This document shows, piece by piece, positions 44,218-53,269 of a stretch of DNA of 64,000 nucleotides. Position 1 is the first letter of the stretch, and every line of letters begins with the position of its first letter. This stretch comes from WTFV01 sp965200895 (GTDB lineage: Bacteria > Acidobacteriota > Vicinamibacteria > Vicinamibacterales > UBA8438): the NCBI GenBank assembly GCA_965200895.1, contig CBDAVM010000002.1:1426001-1490000 (forward strand), written 5' to 3'. Position numbers and translations under genes: made by a program. Below the pieces are notes generated by a model. That model saw nothing but the letters and a program-made list of their open reading frames with translations. It did not search any database and was not told the origin of the DNA.

Positions 44218-45925
44218 CCCGGATCATTCCATGAAGGGCGTGTGCCGCAGTGGTCACGAGGGCCTCTGTTGTGGTACAAGACATTGTGAACAAAGACGTT
44301 ATGACCACTGCAGACACCCCCGCGACCACCGACACGATACCACAGACTGTCCTGTTCAAGGACCTGTTCGACAAGCCGCTGGTCGCCACCTTCGACCAGC
44401 AGCACGCCAGCGCCGATGGCGGCGCCGTCCTGCTAACAGCCGCAGAGCGCGTGTACGGTCTGGTCAAGGCGCTTGCCCGATGCCTGGTCGACAAGCGCGC
44501 GCCGGAAAAGGTCCGGCACTCGCTCGCGGACCTGATCGGCCAGCGGGTCTTCGGCATTGCCTGCGGACATCCCGACGGCAACGACTCGGACCGCCTGGCC
44601 AACGATCCGATCCACAAGCTGCTGCTGCAACGCGACCCGTTCGACGGCCAACGCCTTGCGTCGCAGCCGACGGTCTCGCGCTTCGAGAACGCCGTTTGCC
44701 GCGTCGCCCTCTACCGCATGGGGCGCGCATTGGCCGAGCGCGTCAGGGAACGCCACCGACGGCGCCTGCACGGGCGCGCACGGCGGGTCACCATCGACTG
44801 GGACCCGACCGACGATACGACCCATGGCGCGCAGCAGCACAGCTTCTTCAACGGCTACTACGACAACTGGTGCTACCTGCCGATGCTCGCCTTCCTGCGC
44901 TTCAACCGCGAAGCCGAGCAGTATCTGTGCGCCGCACTGCTGCGGCACGGACGGGCGAGCGCGTCACAGGGGGCCGTCGCCCTGCGGGTCCGGCTGCTGC
45001 CCCTGCTGCGGTGCGCGTTTCCACGAGCGCATTTCCTCGTGCGGCTCGACGGCGGCTTTGCAACCCCCGAAGTGCTCGATTTCCTCGACGCACAGCCGCG
45101 CCTCGTCTACACGGTGGCGATGGCCAACAACGCCGTGCTGCGGCGCCACGCCGAACCCGCCATGCAGGTTGTGCGAGCGCGAAGCGCAGAGAGCGGACAC
45201 ACCGAACAGGTCTACGACGATACCCGCTACCAAGCCGGCAAGTGGACCCACCCGCGCAGGGTCGTAATCAAGGCCGAAGTCGTACGCCTCGGCGACCGTG
45301 AACCCCGCGACAACCCCCGCTTCGTCGTCACCAACCTGCGGGCGACGCCCCAATACCTCTACGAGAAGGTCTACTGCGCCCGCGGCGATGTCGAGAACCG
45401 GATCAAGGAACTGCTCGACGGGATGCAGATCGACCGCACGAGCTGCCACCAATTCCTGGCCCACCAGATGCGCGTCCTGCTGACCGCCGCTGCCTATGTG
45501 CTCCTGCAGGAACTGCGCCTGCGCGCCGCCCGCACGGCCTGCGCCCGAACCCAAGTGACCTGGATGCGCGACCGACTGCTCAAGCTCGGCGTCCATCTCG
45601 TCCGCTCCACCAGACGCACCGTCCTGCACCTGCCCCGCACAACGCCGCACCTCGACACGTGGCGCAAGGTCGCCCTCTCATTCGGCGCCAGCCCAGGATA
45701 ACTGCGCCCCGTCGCCACCGCGCCACACCGCCGGTGCGGGGAAGGTGTCTGTCCAACACCCGGATCGGCACGTTATATCGACCCCGACCGCACGAACATC
45801 CCATCCCGCGGTTGACGTCTCGTCCCCAACCGCCGAACGGGCCACCAGCCATCGAACCGCCGAAGGGCGTCCTCCTCTGACGTCGGCCCCGACGGCGCGG
45901 GCCGAGGCGTCAGGAATGATCCAGG
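44218..45925 (+). mobile_element. IS1380-family insertion sequence, about 1.7 kb
   Basis: Bounded by 13-bp imperfect inverted ends: cccggatcattcc at 44218-44230 and ggaatgatccagg at 45913-45925 (one mismatch). Size and transposase fit the IS1380 family. The 4-base flanks are ttaa on the left and ctag on the right, so no target duplication remains. Confidence 0.85.
44301..45701 (+). CDS. IS1380-family transposase
   Basis: 466 residues. Family segments are FDQQHASADGGAVLL, IDWDPTDDTTHGAQQHSFFN (first catalytic Asp), HFLVRLDGGFATPEVLDFLD (second Asp) and VYCARGDVENRIKELLDGMQ (catalytic Glu). The gene appears intact. An in-frame start exists 17 codons upstream, but the ATG at 44301 gives the normal family N-terminus. 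It is the only transposase in the window. Confidence 0.93.
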   Translation: MTTADTPATTDTIPQTVLFKDLFDKPLVATFDQQHASADGGAVLLTAAERVYGLVKALARCLVDKRAPEKVRHSLADLIGQRVFGIACGHPDGNDSDRLANDPIHKLLLQRDPFDGQRLASQPTVSRFENAVCRVALYRMGRALAERVRERHRRRLHGRARRVTIDWDPTDDTTHGAQQHSFFNGYYDNWCYLPMLAFLRFNREAEQYLCAALLRHGRASASQGAVALRVRLLPLLRCAFPRAHFLVRLDGGFATPEVLDFLDAQPRLVYTVAMANNAVLRRHAEPAMQVVRARSAESGHTEQVYDDTRYQAGKWTHPRRVVIKAEVVRLGDREPRDNPRFVVTNLRATPQYLYEKVYCARGDVENRIKELLDGMQIDRTSCHQFLAHQMRVLLTAAAYVLLQELRLRAARTACARTQVTWMRDRLLKLGVHLVRSTRRTVLHLPRTTPHLDTWRKVALSFGASPG

Positions 45926-46022
45926 CTAGATGAGTGCGGCGGGCAGATCTGAACGAACCAGCCGCACCGAGGGAAGCGACGGCCGCTGCGGCCGTCGCAG
46001 CACGAGGCCGGTGTTACCCGGC

Positions 46023-49000
46023 ATGAGCCCCTACGCGACGGGAGGCGGCGGCGTGACCTTCGAGCGGAAGGTGGCGGTTCGCTATCTCGCCCGTCTGCTC
46101 CTCGGTCACGGCGCCGGTGAACTCGGCGACGGCCGACACGTCGTGAGCGTCGCGTTCCAACAGGCGCCCGAGCACCCGGTCGACGATCTCGTGGTGAGCG
46201 CGGCCCGCTCCGACGAGCAGGAACCATCGCTCGTGCTTGCGGTTGCCGTGCGGCGTGCGCCGAAACTCGTGTCGAGCGACGAATCCACGCAGAAGCTCGT
46301 CCGGGCATTCGTGGATGCCGTCATCCGGGCGCCGACGGACGGACCCGAACACCGGTGGTGCCTCGTGGTCGCAGGGCGGCAACCGCACGCCGAGCAACTT
46401 GCCATACTGGCTGACCTCGCTGCGATCCAGACGGACGCGCACGGCTTCTTCTACCTCGTCCGCACACCGGACAAGTTTGACGCTCAAGTTCGCGGCCGGC
46501 TCGGCCAGATCGAGAACCTCGTGCAACACGCCCTCCATGACCTGGACGGAGCCAACACCGACGCCATCGACACGGTGCAGGTACAGCAACAAACGTGGCG
46601 GTTACTGGCCGGGCTATCGGTCTCGATGCCGCGACTCGAGGCGCCGGACGACACGGATTGGGCGGAGATCGCCAACAGTCTCATCCCGGTCGCGCGAGAC
46701 TCCGATCTCGCCGCCGCGTCACGGCTTCGCGATAGACTCGTCACCCTCGCAGCCGAGTATTCGCCGAAGTCCGCGCAGGTGGACCTCACGGTCTTGCGAC
46801 GTGACGCGCACAACGCCCTCGATCCGTCGGCGAGGCGCGACCAGCAAGGTTGGCTAGCTCTCGACCATCTTCATCACAGAGCGCTTGCCTCCGTGCACAA
46901 CGAGATCAAGGAGATCGACGGCGACCGCCGCCTGCGCCTCGACCGTAGCGCTGCTGCAGCGGCTCTGGCCGAAACGGTGGCCGGCGCGGCGGCGGTCGTC
47001 GTGAGCGGGGAGTCCGGCGTTGGCAAGAGCGCTCTGGCCCTGGGACTTCCCGGTACGGACGCAGCGGACCCCGACCGCGTACAGGCGTTGTGCATCAACT
47101 TGCGTCATGTCCACAAGCTGACGGTCGAGTTCGAGAAGACTCTGGGCAGCCCGCTTTCGACGCTTCTGTGCGAACTGAGCGCTCCGCAACGCACCCTCGT
47201 CATCGACGGCGCGGACGCCGTCGCCGAGGGCAGCGGCGACGCATTGCGCTACCTCGTTGACGCCGCGCATGCCAGCGACACGAAGGTTGTCGCCGTCGCG
47301 TCGGTGGACAACAAGCAGGTCGCGCGGGACACGCTCGCCGAACGCTTTGGCGCCGACATCAAGGAGTATGCTGTCGCGCCGCTGACCGACGCCGAGATAG
47401 ACGAAATCGTCACGTCCTTCGAAGAGCTGGCCCAACTCCGCGCCGACCCGCGACCTCTTGAACTCCTTCGTCGGCTCGTCGTGGTCGACCTGCTTGTTCG
47501 CGGCCGCGTCAGCGGCGTCCCGCTGAGCGATGCAGACGCGATGCGCGAGGTGTGGTCGGGGCTCGTCCGTCGGCGCGAGATACCCGACAGAGGGTCTCCC
47601 GATGCCCGAGAGTCCGTCCTGCTCCGGCTGGCCGCCCTGGCGCTCGACGATGGCGGCGACGTGGAGAGGCTCGACACCGTTCAAGCCCTGGATTCAGCAG
47701 CACTCCACGGATTACATCAGGATGGCTTGCTGAGGGCGCCCGCGGACGACGCGTTCGGAATCGGCCCCGAGTTCGGCCACGACGAGGTGCGCCGCTACGC
47801 GGTCGCCCGTCTCCTGTTGGCTGGCAAAAGTCCAGCGTCACGAATCAAGCAGGCCGGCGCTCCCCGCTGGTCTCTTGCGGCTGCGCGGCTCGCTTGCCAG
47901 GCGTTACTGGCAGAGCCAGACGGGGCCGCAAATCCGTTGAGGGGGAGGTTCGCTGCTCTGCAGGCGTCATTCGACGCCATCGTCGCCGCCGGCCATGGCA
48001 GCCGCTGGAGCGACGTGCCCGGCGAGGCAATGTTGAAGATCGGGCGCCCCGATGCCGTGCTACGGGACGCCTGGCCCGCACTACGGGCCGACGACGCGGC
48101 GGGCCTACGCCGCCTCGCCCGCCTGGTCGACCAGCGGCTGCGCACCGACAGCATCGTCGATCGCGCCGCCGTGCAGCCGATCGTGACGCTCATGCTCGAA
48201 GACGCCGCGCCGTGGCGGTGGGGCGAGTACGCCCAGGACCTGCTGCGAGACTGGTTGCGCGCCCACATTGTCGCCGACACCCCGGCCGGGTATTCACCAC
48301 GGATTCAGCTTCGCACGCGCCTCCTTGACACCTGTTCCACCGCCGACCGTCAACGGGCCGAAAGGCGGAACGCGGATCTCCACGTACGTGCCGCCCTGAC
48401 GCCAGAGCAGGCCGAGGAGGAGCAATGGATTCGGCGTAATGTCCTCTCCGGGATTCGCCAAGTAGAATCAGGCCGCCGGCAGCGCCCGGAGATCCCGCAC
48501 GAAATTACCGACGAGATCGTTATTGAACTGCTCGCCCTACTCGGCCCGGACCTTGGCGACGGCGGTGAAGCTATCCTTCGTCGGGTGGCGCGTGACGCAC
48601 CCTCGATGCTCGCGCCCGCCGTAGAGGAACTGCTGACAGACCGTGCCCTCGCAGGCTATGGCCGTGGGCTATTGGCGCACCTGACGGAGGCGTACTACGT
48701 CGACGATGAGGCCATCGATTGGGGGCTCCCTCACTATGGCGTTCGAGGCCACTGTAGCCGGAGTTTCGGTGTCGTTCCACTCGCAGCGTGGTGCCGCGGC
48801 CCGTTCATGTCTCTGCTACAGAGCAATTTCCGCGACGGAGTATCAGTCCTCAACCGCTTGCTCAACCACGCCGCTCGTGCGCGCGTACGCACCCACGCCC
48901 ACTTCCACGGGACTGGGCCACCTCTTCAGGATGACGCCATTACTCGGGATATGACTGCCTTGGAGATAACCGGCGCGCGTCGAATGTACGTCGGCGACAA

Positions 49001-51167
49001 CCAAGTCTGGTGCTGGTACCGCGGAACCGGAGAAGGACCGTACCCATGCCTGAGTGCGCTACAAGCGCTTGAACGTGTGTGCGACAAACTGATCGAGATC
49101 AACATCCCGATTGAGAGGCTGGCCGCGATACTCCTCAACGGCTGCGAGAACGTTGCGATGGTCGGTCTCGTAGTAGGACTTCTTGTACGACATCTTGAGA
49201 AAGCGAACCGTCTGCTGGACCCCTACCTTACCGAACCGTTCATCTGGCACCAGGAGTTTGGACGAATCTTACATGAACGGGGCATGTTCGCAGCCGATTC
49301 GGAGGGGCTTGTCGCACCAGAACGCCGGACGTGGTCGTTACGGGAGGCGGCCACCGCCATGGTCTTGCGATCCACAGACGAACGCGCGGAAGAGCTGCGC
49401 GAACTCGGCCACAGGCTCGTTGCAAACGCGCATCGCGACATCAAGTCGACACAGGATACACGCGATGACAAAACCACAGAACGCGGGGGTGATACCAACC
49501 ATTCGATTGAGCAAGAGTTAGCACTTGTGCGTGCGTGGGCTAGTGGTCTGGACCGCAACAGATACCGCGTGCAAGAGGTTCCAGGCGGCCGGTACATCCA
49601 GGCCGTGCCACCAGAGAATGTCGTTCAGGCGCTGCAGCGCCACAGCAAGCATATCGAGTCCGTCTCAGAAGCTGCCCGATTGCTTGTTCGCTACTGTCCA
49701 GAACCCCGGAAGGGCGGCCGGAAGGCTATCGGCCCCGAGGAAATAAAGGCCGACGTCGCCGTCGCCCGGAAACTGATCGACGATGCGCCATCGTCCGGCC
49801 GCCCTGATTTCTGGGATGCGCCTGCCTTGGTGGCCGCCGCAGTTCTCGAAGCGAACTTCATGGATGGTACCGACATCCCAATGGATGCGCTGTCCTTCGG
49901 TGCAGCCACAGTACTGCGGATTGGCGGCGCCGAAACGGGCCCGCGACCACCCGAGTTCGAGCACTCGTTCTTCGAGCAGGGTGCCGATCGTACCGCGGCA
50001 CGGGCCCTGCCAAAGCTACTCCTTCCCAGAGCAGTGGCACTGCGTGCAGTTGTGGGTAACGGGGACGAGCGGGTGGCGTTCGACCGCGCCGCTGGCGTCG
50101 GTCAACGGCTTGCGCGATCTGTAGTGAATGAAGTGCGACTACATCTCGCGCGGGGTCTGGATTGCGTTTGGACCGCGCCATGCTCAGCAAGTGGACACTG
50201 CCACCATGAGGTGGGATTGCGGATCGCCACGGAGACGATGCACGACTGCGTGGTCGGTCCCTGGGAACCGGGCGCCCAACGGCGCGAGATCGTCGCGCCG
50301 GAAGAACCGGTCGCCGCATCGATTGCCGCCGTCGAGGGCGAATTCATCGTCGCGTATCGCCTCGACGCGGCGATACGGGCGCTGGCCCCGGCCGCGATGG
50401 CGGATATCTGCGTGTCGCAATCCGCACGCACATTGCTCTTGACGCTCCTTGCCGCACAGCGCCGGTCGCTCTTGAGCGGCGAGAACGACAGCCGGGATGG
50501 TCGAGGCACGCATACACTTGCGAGCGCCCGCGCTCTGTTGACACTCGCTGAGCATGGAGACGATGCTGTCATCTACGAGCACCTCAACGCCTACACGGCC
50601 AACTCGGCGTTGCTCGGAACCTTTCTGCGCGGTCTGTCGGCGGCAGCCGAGGAAACGCCAACACGAGCAGCAACGGCGCGGCGCGTCTGGCCTGCGTTGG
50701 TGCACCACGTGCTGAATCTGATCCGGGGAAACTGCGCGGCTTTTCGAGATCACCGGTACAGCGACAAAACGCTGGCGTGTGTCATCCCCAATGCTACGCT
50801 GGAGCACCAGTACCTGTGCGGCGAGGCTTGCGAGAAAGCAATCGCGTGGTGGGAGCCGCTCGCGTGGTCGTCGGAAATCGAAGCGTGGCTGGAGCCAGCG
50901 GCGGGCAGGGCGGAATGTGTCGATCAGCTTGTCGGCTTCCTCGGCGTGCTTGTGGCCGACGACCAAGCACGCACGGGACTTCCATGGATAGCGAAGCTCG
51001 TGCTGCCGAACGCCACCAGTGTGGCAGCGCGCGCCTTACTGTTGACGGATTGGCTGCTCGACACGCGCGCTGCTGCGGTCGCTGTGGGTCGTGAGAGCTT
51101 GTGGCAAGAGGTGGTCGATGCGTTGGTGGTTGCCGGGGTTACTCGACTCGCGCCCCACTCACAGTAG
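46023..51167 (+). CDS. Giant STAND-type NTPase with N-terminal nuclease-like domain (candidate Avs-like defence protein)
   Basis: 1714 residues. An in-frame ATG at 45930 lies 5 bases beyond the IS end; I prefer 46023 (MSPYATGGGGVTFERKVAV), whose start matches what I recall of actinobacterial ATP-binding homologues. Residues about 10-150 are a putative PD-(D/E)XK-like domain with PVDDLVVSA and a strand LVLAVAVRRA, where the expected (D/E)xK is not evident. Walker A is GESGVGKS at 329-336; Walker B is RTLVIDGADAV near 390-400, followed by a STAND-like winged region. The C-terminal 1200 residues are mostly helical with no named repeats. Its GC content seems lower than in neighbours between about 48.9 and 49.6 kb. 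Likely horizontally acquired. Confidence 0.8.
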   Translation: MSPYATGGGGVTFERKVAVRYLARLLLGHGAGELGDGRHVVSVAFQQAPEHPVDDLVVSAARSDEQEPSLVLAVAVRRAPKLVSSDESTQKLVRAFVDAVIRAPTDGPEHRWCLVVAGRQPHAEQLAILADLAAIQTDAHGFFYLVRTPDKFDAQVRGRLGQIENLVQHALHDLDGANTDAIDTVQVQQQTWRLLAGLSVSMPRLEAPDDTDWAEIANSLIPVARDSDLAAASRLRDRLVTLAAEYSPKSAQVDLTVLRRDAHNALDPSARRDQQGWLALDHLHHRALASVHNEIKEIDGDRRLRLDRSAAAAALAETVAGAAAVVVSGESGVGKSALALGLPGTDAADPDRVQALCINLRHVHKLTVEFEKTLGSPLSTLLCELSAPQRTLVIDGADAVAEGSGDALRYLVDAAHASDTKVVAVASVDNKQVARDTLAERFGADIKEYAVAPLTDAEIDEIVTSFEELAQLRADPRPLELLRRLVVVDLLVRGRVSGVPLSDADAMREVWSGLVRRREIPDRGSPDARESVLLRLAALALDDGGDVERLDTVQALDSAALHGLHQDGLLRAPADDAFGIGPEFGHDEVRRYAVARLLLAGKSPASRIKQAGAPRWSLAAARLACQALLAEPDGAANPLRGRFAALQASFDAIVAAGHGSRWSDVPGEAMLKIGRPDAVLRDAWPALRADDAAGLRRLARLVDQRLRTDSIVDRAAVQPIVTLMLEDAAPWRWGEYAQDLLRDWLRAHIVADTPAGYSPRIQLRTRLLDTCSTADRQRAERRNADLHVRAALTPEQAEEEQWIRRNVLSGIRQVESGRRQRPEIPHEITDEIVIELLALLGPDLGDGGEAILRRVARDAPSMLAPAVEELLTDRALAGYGRGLLAHLTEAYYVDDEAIDWGLPHYGVRGHCSRSFGVVPLAAWCRGPFMSLLQSNFRDGVSVLNRLLNHAARARVRTHAHFHGTGPPLQDDAITRDMTALEITGARRMYVGDNQVWCWYRGTGEGPYPCLSALQALERVCDKLIEINIPIERLAAILLNGCENVAMVGLVVGLLVRHLEKANRLLDPYLTEPFIWHQEFGRILHERGMFAADSEGLVAPERRTWSLREAATAMVLRSTDERAEELRELGHRLVANAHRDIKSTQDTRDDKTTERGGDTNHSIEQELALVRAWASGLDRNRYRVQEVPGGRYIQAVPPENVVQALQRHSKHIESVSEAARLLVRYCPEPRKGGRKAIGPEEIKADVAVARKLIDDAPSSGRPDFWDAPALVAAAVLEANFMDGTDIPMDALSFGAATVLRIGGAETGPRPPEFEHSFFEQGADRTAARALPKLLLPRAVALRAVVGNGDERVAFDRAAGVGQRLARSVVNEVRLHLARGLDCVWTAPCSASGHCHHEVGLRIATETMHDCVVGPWEPGAQRREIVAPEEPVAASIAAVEGEFIVAYRLDAAIRALAPAAMADICVSQSARTLLLTLLAAQRRSLLSGENDSRDGRGTHTLASARALLTLAEHGDDAVIYEHLNAYTANSALLGTFLRGLSAAAEETPTRAATARRVWPALVHHVLNLIRGNCAAFRDHRYSDKTLACVIPNATLEHQYLCGEACEKAIAWWEPLAWSSEIEAWLEPAAGRAECVDQLVGFLGVLVADDQARTGLPWIAKLVLPNATSVAARALLLTDWLLDTRAAAVAVGRESLWQEVVDALVVAGVTRLAPHSQ

Positions 51168-51202
51168 AAGGCTTCGCACGCCTCGCGTAGGCGTCAATGT
51201 AT

Positions 51203-51557
51203 CCCAGACTGCCGATTACGAGAACGAGCCGAGCGCCGCCGCCATCGCCAAGGCCGCTCTCCGGTTGGTCACCCTACGCGACCGCTGGCTCAACCCGCCC
51301 GAATGGGTCTATGAGCTGGTCCCCGGCTACCCGCAGGGCCCCCCGTGCTTCGCACGCGCGCATCGCTCGCCAAGCTCAAGAAGTGCACGCTGACGAACCT
51401 CTGCAACGCTTTCCGCAGTGGCTCGCCGACGCGCACGCCGCGCTCGACGCGGCGGTCGCTGCCGCCTACGGCTGGCCCGCCGACATCTCCGATGACGACG
51501 TTCTGAAGAACCTGCTCGCGATGAACCTCAACCGTGCATCTCCCGAATCCCGTGTAC
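51203..51557 (+). pseudogene. Type IIL/MmeI-like DNA methyltransferase, C-terminal remnant
   Basis: Parts in more than one frame reassemble the family C-terminus: AKAALRLVTLRDRWLNPPEW and VPGYPQG in one frame, LASLKKCTLTNLCNAF in another and WLADAHAALDAAVAAAYGWP with ADISDDDVLKNLLAMN in a third. The methyltransferase core is absent. Located just after the NTPase gene, it points to an eroded restriction-modification system in the same island. Confidence 0.6.
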
Positions 51558-51585
51558 AATCAAGTCAAGGAGAATTCACGACGAC

Positions 51586-51960
51586 ATGGCCGACACCACC
51601 GCGACGGGCGCCGAGCACGCTGACAGCTCCGCGAAGCCGAGACTCTCGGCCGACACCAAGTGGATCATCACCACCGGCGTGGCCCTCGGACTCCTGCTGG
51701 TAGCTCTCACCAGCAGCGCGCTCCTGCTCATCAACGCCCGGATCGACGACACCAACAACAACGTGCGCGACATTCGCACCGAGGTGCAGGAGCTCCGCAC
51801 CGAGATGCACACGATGCGTGCCGAGTTGCAGGCCGAGATCCGCGAGCGTCACGCCGAGACGCAGACCGACATTCGCGAGGTCCGCACCGAGATGCGCGAG
51901 ATGCGCAACCTGCTGCTCCAGATCCTCGAACGCACCGCACCGGCCAACCCGGTCAACTGA
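51586..51960 (+). CDS. Small single-pass membrane protein with coiled coil
   Basis: 124 residues with an AAGGAG site before ATG. One membrane helix (WIITTGVALGLLLVALTSSALLL) is followed by a regular heptad stretch (VRDIRTEVQELRTEMHTMRA and onward). The protein is acidic and charged at the end. The layout resembles the coiled-coil protein at 21780-22409 but they are not close paralogues. It lies inside the 8-kb insertion, so it may belong to that cargo. Function unknown. Confidence 0.72.
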   Translation: MADTTATGAEHADSSAKPRLSADTKWIITTGVALGLLLVALTSSALLLINARIDDTNNNVRDIRTEVQELRTEMHTMRAELQAEIRERHAETQTDIREVRTEMREMRNLLLQILERTAPANPVN

Positions 51961-52007
51961 CCACCCGGCTGGCCGCAGCCCGCCGCGCGCCCGCGAATCA
52001 CACCCCG

Positions 52008-52778
52008 TCAGCCGCCCGCGCCCGCCCGCTTCGCGCGTGCGACCTTGTACAGTGCGTCATGATCAACCGCCGGTTGAAGTAGGATCATCCGTGGGAACGA
52101 AACGCGCACGACGCTGTAAGTCGTTCTGTATAAAGCACTTACGTCGTCTGCGGAAGAATCACTGAGGCTGAGCCAGGTGAGGTTGTTGAGGTTTCCGAGA
52201 GAGCTTGGAATGGTTCCCGTAAGACTGTTGTCACTGAGGCTGAGCCAGGTGAGGTTGTTGAGGTTTCCGAGAGAGCTTGGAATGGTTCCCGTAAGATTGT
52301 TGCGGCTGATGGTGAGGATTTCGAGGTTGCTGAGGTTTCCGAGAGAGCCTGGAATGGTTCTCGTCAGGCTGTTGCCGCTTAAGGAGAGTTCCTTGAGGGA
52401 GGTGAGGTCGCCCAGTGCTACGGGAATGGCGCCCGTCAGGTTGTTGCCGAGGCCGTACAACGTGACGAGCTCGCCGTCCAGGTCCAGTCCGGTCACCCGG
52501 CCGCTGTTGTCGGTTGTTACGCCGTACCATTCGTTGAGAGGCGCCTCGGTGAGCCAGTCGTCGTTGTTCGTCCAGTTGTCTCCGCCGGTGGCGTTGTAGA
52601 GGGCGACGAGCGCGTCGCGGTCCGAATTCGCCTGCGCGAACGCGGCGCCGCCGGGCAGCAACACGGCCGTCGCCGCGACGGCGCACGCCAGTGTCGACGC
52701 AGCCGGACAGTGGCGGCGACCGCGACGGTGCGACGGACGATGGGCACGATGGGCTGCGGTGGTCATCTCGTGTGTCAT
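52008..52778 (-). CDS. Leucine-rich-repeat secreted protein, N-terminal half with foreign tail
   Basis: 256 residues starting at ATG 52776-52778. A twin-Arg-like basic N-terminus (RHCPAASTLACAV) and signal peptide are followed by ANSDRDALVALYNATGGDNW, the usual opening of bacterial LRR proteins. Five plant-type repeats follow (NNLTGTIPSSLGNLNNL). At 52163 the LRR coding sequence ends abruptly and the last 50 residues come from non-LRR sequence that belongs to the insertion. The remainder of the gene lies at 43607-44217. Confidence 0.8.
   Translation of the reverse strand: MTHEMTTAAHRAHRPSHRRGRRHCPAASTLACAVAATAVLLPGGAAFAQANSDRDALVALYNATGGDNWTNNDDWLTEAPLNEWYGVTTDNSGRVTGLDLDGELVTLYGLGNNLTGAIPVALGDLTSLKELSLSGNSLTRTIPGSLGNLSNLEILTISRNNLTGTIPSSLGNLNNLTWLSLSDNSLTGTIPSSLGNLNNLTWLSLSDSSADDVSALYRTTYSVVRVSFPRMILLQPAVDHDALYKVARAKRAGAGG
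52108..52147. other. AT-rich hairpin at the right edge of the 8-kb insertion
   Basis: Arms acgacgctgtaagt (52108-52121) and acttacgtcgt (52137-52147) pair over 11 bases with a 3-base bulge and a 15-base loop. It lies 15 bases inside the right junction at about 52162. A 13-base palindrome caaccgccggttg lies at 52064-52076. It may be an element end or a transcription terminator. Confidence 0.5.
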
Positions 52779-53269
52779 GATGTTCCTGGACTCCTGTTTC
52801 GATGAGAGGACGAGGTAACGGCGACCGTGGCGTGGGTGCGCACGTCGCGCGCCGGTGGGCGCGCAGCGGCGGCCGGTTCGGGTTGTGCGCGAGCGGACGG
52901 CAGTTCCGGGATCGACGACCGTAGCCGGCACGGGGCCGACCGTGGGACGTGCGACGAGCAGGGCCGGCGATCGGGTGGGCGCCCGCCTGACGCGGCGGCT
53001 ATGGGTGTGCGGATGGACTCACGCGGGAAGCGACGATGCGCGCGGGGTAGCGGGGTACATGGGGTCCCCTGGCCCGGCCGGGGGGGGGTGGAGCATCACG
53101 GTCCGCCCGGACTGAGGGGCCGGCGCCGGCTGCGAATGATCCCTCCCGCTCCGCACGCGCCGGATTATAACCCCGAACCGGCCAACCGGTCCTCCACACC
53201 CTCCACACGCCCGGTGCCGGCGCTACAATAGGTGGCGAGCCGCAACCCACTCGATCCGCGGAGATCCCC
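52779..53269. other. 491-base intergenic region
   Basis: No coding gene recognised. GC-rich with a run of 9 G at 53080-53088. A tacaat hexamer at 53224-53229 could be a -10 box for the DUF305 fusion gene. Confidence 0.35.

Noticed and set aside
45702..45912. Second gene at the IS right end
   Set aside because: Only short frames, no homology; probably IS non-coding DNA.
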